DNA from: Arthrobacter crusticola
GTDB lineage: Bacteria > Actinomycetota > Actinomycetes > Actinomycetales > Micrococcaceae
DNA length: 64,000 nt
NCBI RefSeq assembly: GCF_004357995.1
Contig: NZ_SMTK01000003.1
Coordinates: 744,001 to 808,000 of the forward strand
Direction of reading: 5' to 3'
Shown piece by piece: positions 61,212 to 64,000 of the stretch. Both the position numbers and the translations under genes were made by a program. Within the stretch, counting starts at the first letter, position 1, and the number at the start of each line of letters is the position of its first letter. Below the pieces are notes generated by a model. It did no database searches. It worked only from the letters and a program-made list of their open reading frames with translations, and had not been told where the DNA came from.

Positions 61212-61475
61212 ATGACTGTTCTGGTACAAAATTTTGTGCCCGGCCTGACCCGGGAACAGTATGACGGCATCGCCACCGTTCTCAGGGACAAACTTATCGC
61301 GGCCCCCGGTTTCAACGCCCACTACGCCTATGAGAGCGAAGGCGGAATGACCGTTGTGGAGGTTTGGGAGGCGGCCACGCAGCACGACGCTTGGTTCGAC
61401 AACAATGTCAGGCCAAACCTGCCGGTGGCGGTCACCCAGGAGAAGCACGAACTGGCGAACAAGATGACAGCCTAG
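61212..61475 (+). CDS. Antibiotic biosynthesis monooxygenase-like (dimeric ferredoxin-fold) protein
   Basis: 87 residues with the small alpha+beta barrel pattern of ABM/YdhR-like proteins: MTVLVQNFVPGLTREQYDGI, a central GFNAHYAYESEGGMTVVEVW and a closing helix EAATQHDAWFDNNVRP. Such proteins act as monooxygenases or stress-related binding proteins. AGGAG lies 7 nt before the ATG. Confidence 0.65.
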   Translation: MTVLVQNFVPGLTREQYDGIATVLRDKLIAAPGFNAHYAYESEGGMTVVEVWEAATQHDAWFDNNVRPNLPVAVTQEKHELANKMTA

Positions 61476-61600
61476 CTGCCATGTCGGTGGCGTGTACCAC
61501 CACATGGTAGTGATGGGTTCCGTGGCCGTTCGGCGGCGAGGCCCCCGGGTAACCGGTAAAACCGGCGTCTGCCTGCTGTATCTCGAGAAGCGGCTCTGTC

Positions 61601-61628
61601 CGCCCGGCACCCGGGAGGGTACCGGGCG
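61601..61628. terminator. Hairpin between convergent genes
   Basis: CGCCCGG (61601-61607) pairs with CCGGGCG (61622-61628) in the gap between the monooxygenase-like and DJ-1-type genes. Confidence 0.35.
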
Positions 61629-61662
61629 TGTGCGCAAAATCGGGAAATCTCCCTGTTACCGC

Positions 61663-62352
61663 TTAGGCGGTTGGGGTGTTCAGCCTGGCAAGCAGGATGT
61701 CCGAGGCTGCCGCCGACGACTGCGGATTCTGACCGGTGATTAGCAGGCCGTCCTCGACGACGTACGATTCCCAGTCACCAAGCTTGGAGAAGTCACCGCC
61801 CAGCTTGATCAGCTTGTCTTCGACCAAGAAGGGCACGACATCGGTCAACTGCACGGCGTCTGCTTCGGAGTTGGTGAAGCCGGTGACCTTCAGGCCGTTT
61901 ATCAGCGGTGAGCCGTCTCCATTGCGGACGTGGCGCAGCACGCCGGGGGCGTGGCAGACCAGCGCGACCGGCTTTCCGGAGCGGTAGGTTGCCTCGATCA
62001 GCGCGATCGAGTCCCGATCCTCGGCCAGGTCCCAGAGCGGGCCGTGTCCACCGGGGTAGAAAACGGCGTCGAAGTCATCGACGGAGACCGAGTCCAGCCG
62101 CACGGTGTTGGCCAGGGCCTGCTGTGCCGCGGGATCACTGTCAAAGCGGCGTGTCTCGTCGGTCTGGAAATCCGGCTCGTTGCTCTTCGGATCCAGGGGC
62201 GGCTGGCCGCCCGCGGGAGAGGCGAGGGTGATGTCCGTTCCTGCTTCGATGAAGCGGCAGTAGGGGGCGGCGAGCTCTTCGAACCAGAAACCGGTCCTCT
62301 TACCGGTGTCGCCGAGCTGATCGTGGGATGTGAGCACCATAAGAATCTTCAC
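61663..62352 (-). CDS. DJ-1/PfpI superfamily protein (Hsp31-like)
   Basis: 229 residues from GTG 62352. The family layout is clear: MKILMVLTSHDQLGDTGKRT, then EELAAPYCRFIEAGTDITLA, FDAVFYPGGHGPLWDLAED, and the nucleophile elbow VALVCHAPGVL (cysteine near residue 131). This order belongs to the Hsp31/YhbO-like type I glutamine-amidotransferase-fold proteins, known as glyoxalase III, deglycase or chaperone. Operator-like repeats before its start match those before the TetR gene, so the TetR protein probably represses it. Confidence 0.8.
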   Translation of the reverse strand: MKILMVLTSHDQLGDTGKRTGFWFEELAAPYCRFIEAGTDITLASPAGGQPPLDPKSNEPDFQTDETRRFDSDPAAQQALANTVRLDSVSVDDFDAVFYPGGHGPLWDLAEDRDSIALIEATYRSGKPVALVCHAPGVLRHVRNGDGSPLINGLKVTGFTNSEADAVQLTDVVPFLVEDKLIKLGGDFSKLGDWESYVVEDGLLITGQNPQSSAAASDILLARLNTPTA

Positions 62353-62363
62353 GACAATCTGCT

Positions 62364-62377
62364 ACCAGTAGACCGGT
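62364..62377. promoter_or_regulatory. TetR operator-like site before the DJ-1-type gene
   Basis: ACCAG-TAGA-CCGGT shares the ACCAG-N4-CYGGT pattern with 63036-63049. It lies 12 bp upstream of the GTG start. Confidence 0.5.
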
Positions 62378-62427
62378 CTGTTTTAGGAGCTAAATGTCTC
62401 GCGCCGCCGGTGGGGCACGAGAATTTG

Positions 62428-63012
62428 CTATCGGTTGAGTATCTGAGCCGTAAGGGTCAGTGCATTGTCCATTGGTGCGGGCGTCCGCTGGATCTTTGCC
62501 ATCACGCTGGCTCCGAGCCACAGGTCGTACAACGTCTGCGCCACAACCGGGACGGGGTCCGTGATCGTCACGGACCCGTCATCAAGGCCGGCCTGGATGA
62601 TTTTCTCCAGGCGCCCCGTAATCGCGCCCGTACCGCTCTTAAGCGCGAGGCGGAGAGGCTCGGAAAGGTCGGCGACCTCGGCACCCAGCTTCACGGCCAG
62701 GCACTTTCCCTGGCAGTCTTCGAAGCTTTGAGTGACCCGCCAAAATTCCCAGTACTGCATCAACCGTTCGGCGGCTGAGAACCCCGGCCGGCCGAAAATC
62801 TCATCAATCTCGGCCAGATAGTCGATGAAATACTCGTCCAGCATGGCCTCGCCGAAGGCTTCCTTCGAGTCGAAGTAGTGGTAGAACGAGCCCTTGGGCA
62901 CACCGGCGACTGCGAGAATCTCCGTGAGGCCAACAGCAGCCCAGCCTTTATGGGCAATGGTGCGCTGCCCGGCGTTCAGGAGGCTCCTGCGGGTGTCTGT
63001 TTTCGTGTGCAT
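62428..63012 (-). CDS. TetR/AcrR family regulator
   Basis: 194 residues. The N-terminal helix-turn-helix ends with AAVGLTEILAVAGVPKGSFY followed by HYFDSKEAFGEAML, the TetR signature. The C-terminal ligand domain is helical, with the WEFWRVTQSFEDCQGKCLAV segment of the TetR_C group that responds to electrophiles or small aromatics. Two operator-like repeats lie directly upstream (63036-63072), so autoregulation is likely, with the DJ-1-type gene as a second target. Confidence 0.85.
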   Translation of the reverse strand: MHTKTDTRRSLLNAGQRTIAHKGWAAVGLTEILAVAGVPKGSFYHYFDSKEAFGEAMLDEYFIDYLAEIDEIFGRPGFSAAERLMQYWEFWRVTQSFEDCQGKCLAVKLGAEVADLSEPLRLALKSGTGAITGRLEKIIQAGLDDGSVTITDPVPVVAQTLYDLWLGASVMAKIQRTPAPMDNALTLTAQILNR

Positions 63013-63035
63013 GCCTCAACTCTACCAACGAACAG

Positions 63036-63072
63036 ACCAGTCGTCTGGTACCTATTAAACCAGTCGTCTACC
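63036..63072. promoter_or_regulatory. Tandem operator-like repeats upstream of the TetR gene
   Basis: ACCAG-TCGT-CTGGT (63036-63049) is followed by ACCAG-TCGT-CTACC (63059-63072), with centres 23 bp apart, or about two helical turns. The second copy ends near the IS3 fragment border. Confidence 0.55.
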
Positions 63073-63077
63073 TCTCA

Positions 63078-63535
63078 CCGGTCATGGACCTCTTCGACCG
63101 GCAGATCATCTCCTGCGCGGTAAGGTTGTCTCCGAATCTGGAACTGACCACCAGCGCACTACGCGATGGCCTGACAACCCTTGAGCCGGGCAGCAGCCGC
63201 TCGTGCATTCGGATCAGGGTTTCCAATACCAGCACGTCTCCTGGCGGCGTCTGCTCCAGAGTGCCGACGCAACCCAATCGATGTCACGCAAGGCCGACTA
63301 CTACGACAACGCCGTCATGAAAAACTTCTTCGGGCACCTCAAAGAAGAACTCTTCCAGCGCGTCCGGTCTCTCAGCACCGACGCACTCACCACAGCACTG
63401 CACGAATACATCCGCTGGTACAACACCGAGAGGATCTCCATAAAGCTAAAGGGCCTGAGCCCGGTGCAACACCGTGCTCAGACCCTTATCGCCTCGCCTC
63501 TTACTAAACCAGTCCAACTTTCGGGGACCAGTCCC
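63078..63535 (+). mobile_element. IS3-family fragment (transposase OrfB C-terminal part and right end)
   Basis: The frame opens VMDLFDRQIISCAVRLSPNL, part of the DDE domain of IS3-type transposases. A shift near 63195 leads to VHSDQGFQYQ, then MSRKADYYDNAVMKNFFGHL and EYIRWYNTERISIKLKGLSP, the last acidic residue and C-terminus. The end runs into GTCCAACTTTCGGGGACCAG, similar to IS3-family inverted repeats. OrfA, the first aspartate region and the left end are missing. It has cut into the sequence upstream of the TetR gene and sits against the FtsX-type gene. Confidence 0.75.
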
Positions 63536-63564
63536 GTAGGCCAGGGGCTTTCGTTTCAGAACAG

Positions 63565-64000
63565 TTACGATCGGGCCCGGCCTCGAGTGCCCAGCATCGC
63601 CGGGGCGACCATTCCAACCGTGGCGATCAGCATGACTGACCCAGCCAGAGCTCCGTATACCGGCCAGTCGATCGCCACGGAAAAGACGCCGAGCATGCCA
63701 TAGGCCATGCCTCCGAGTGCTGGAATCACCGAAAGAGTGCCGATCACCAAGGCCGTTGCCATGACGAACACCGATTCGATCAGGATCATCGCGGTCATTT
63801 GAGTTCGGGTCGTGCCGATTCGGCGCAGGAGGGCGAACTCCGGTTTACGCGAGCTGGTGAGCATCACGAGAGTGTTTGCCGCGGCAGTCGCGATGAAGAA
63901 GATGAGCACGAAGAGCAGGATCGCCCCTAACTGCTGCTGCGTTGCCGCACCTGCCTGGCTCTCTTGCACGAAGTCATCGACAGAGACTGTCTGCACCCCG
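63565..64000 (-). CDS. FtsX-type ABC transporter permease (partial, runs off the right edge)
   Basis: The last 144 residues of an FtsX/MacB-like permease. Three membrane spans (about 24-48, 68-92 and 112-134 of the visible part) and the FtsX-family cytoplasmic loop TSSRKPEFALLRRIGTTRTQ are seen. The visible GTG near 63996 is unlikely to be the true start, because the coding signal runs to the edge. Such permeases work with MacB-like ATPases in efflux or cell-wall control; the ATPase must lie further right. Confidence 0.75.
   Translation of the reverse strand, partial: GVQTVSVDDFVQESQAGAATQQQLGAILLFVLIFFIATAAANTLVMLTSSRKPEFALLRRIGTTRTQMTAMILIESVFVMATALVIGTLSVIPALGGMAYGMLGVFSVAIDWPVYGALAGSVMLIATVGMVAPAMLGTRGRARS

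Noticed and set aside
1..64000. CRISPR array, rRNA genes and intact tRNA genes
   Set aside because: I saw no regularly spaced repeats, no rRNA-like stretch and only one tRNA 3' fragment.

Overview
The window looks like a chromosome segment of a high-GC actinobacterium, most likely of the Micrococcales (Arthrobacter-like). The grounds are the strong G/C third-position bias of positions 1-19,200, the housekeeping order xseB-xseA / ispH / rmuC / ychF, and the many starts preceded by a TANNNT hexamer 6-9 nt upstream with no ribosome binding site, which is typical of leaderless actinobacterial transcripts. The genus is an inference.

Positions 1-19,200 are conserved core. They hold an AlaX-like editing domain (cut by the left edge), an Lrp/AsnC regulator divergent from an MFS exporter, a BadF-type sugar kinase, a Nudix hydrolase and the ribosome GTPase RsgA. 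Next comes a quaternary-amine ABC operon (ATPase, two permeases, then three tandem paralogous lipoprotein binding proteins), followed by an AlaA-type aminotransferase, exonuclease VII, a membrane protein, IspH, RmuC and YchF.

Directly after ychF the character changes. Positions 19,200-64,000 are accessory, with lower and patchier GC, many unrecognised genes, broken recombinases and IS fragments. Defence-type genes recur: a DUF4209 protein with an HEPN-like motif, an hsdM stump fused tail-to-tail to a serine-recombinase stump, a HIRAN protein, a large SF1 helicase, a secreted HNH nuclease with a frameshift, a DUF262 / DUF262-DUF1524 pair (GmrSD-like), an EVE-like/HNH protein and a small HEPN-like protein. 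Between them lie mobile remnants: an IS481 tail near 40.2 kb, an integrase tail at 56.8 kb, an IS3 fragment at 63.1-63.5 kb, a tRNA-Ser 3' end with its terminator at 37.5 kb, and several repeat families that look like old attachment sites.

Three patterns stand out. First, two loci at 29.1-29.9 kb and 59.8-60.1 kb share a LexA-type SOS box and a paralogous small gene; one also carries a DUF6504-like gene of the kind known from imuB/dnaE2 neighbourhoods. Second, a short coding-like 3' end (peptide LRNVVEFRFNV-stop) recurs at 52.3, 54.2, 56.7 and partly 60.8 kb with nearly only synonymous changes, as expected of serial integration into the 3' end of a protein gene. Third, the binding-protein triplication in the ABC operon still carries a decayed copy of the upstream permease's 3' end, showing how one extra copy arose.

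The right end (61.2-63.0 kb) has a monooxygenase-like protein and a TetR regulator sharing operator-like repeats with a DJ-1/PfpI-family gene. It ends with an FtsX-type permease cut by the right edge. The 52-60.9 kb interval otherwise holds cargo: an Ig-repeat secreted protein, a photolyase relative that has lost its Fe-S cysteines, an acetyltransferase, a lipoprotein and a frameshifted beta-helix gene.
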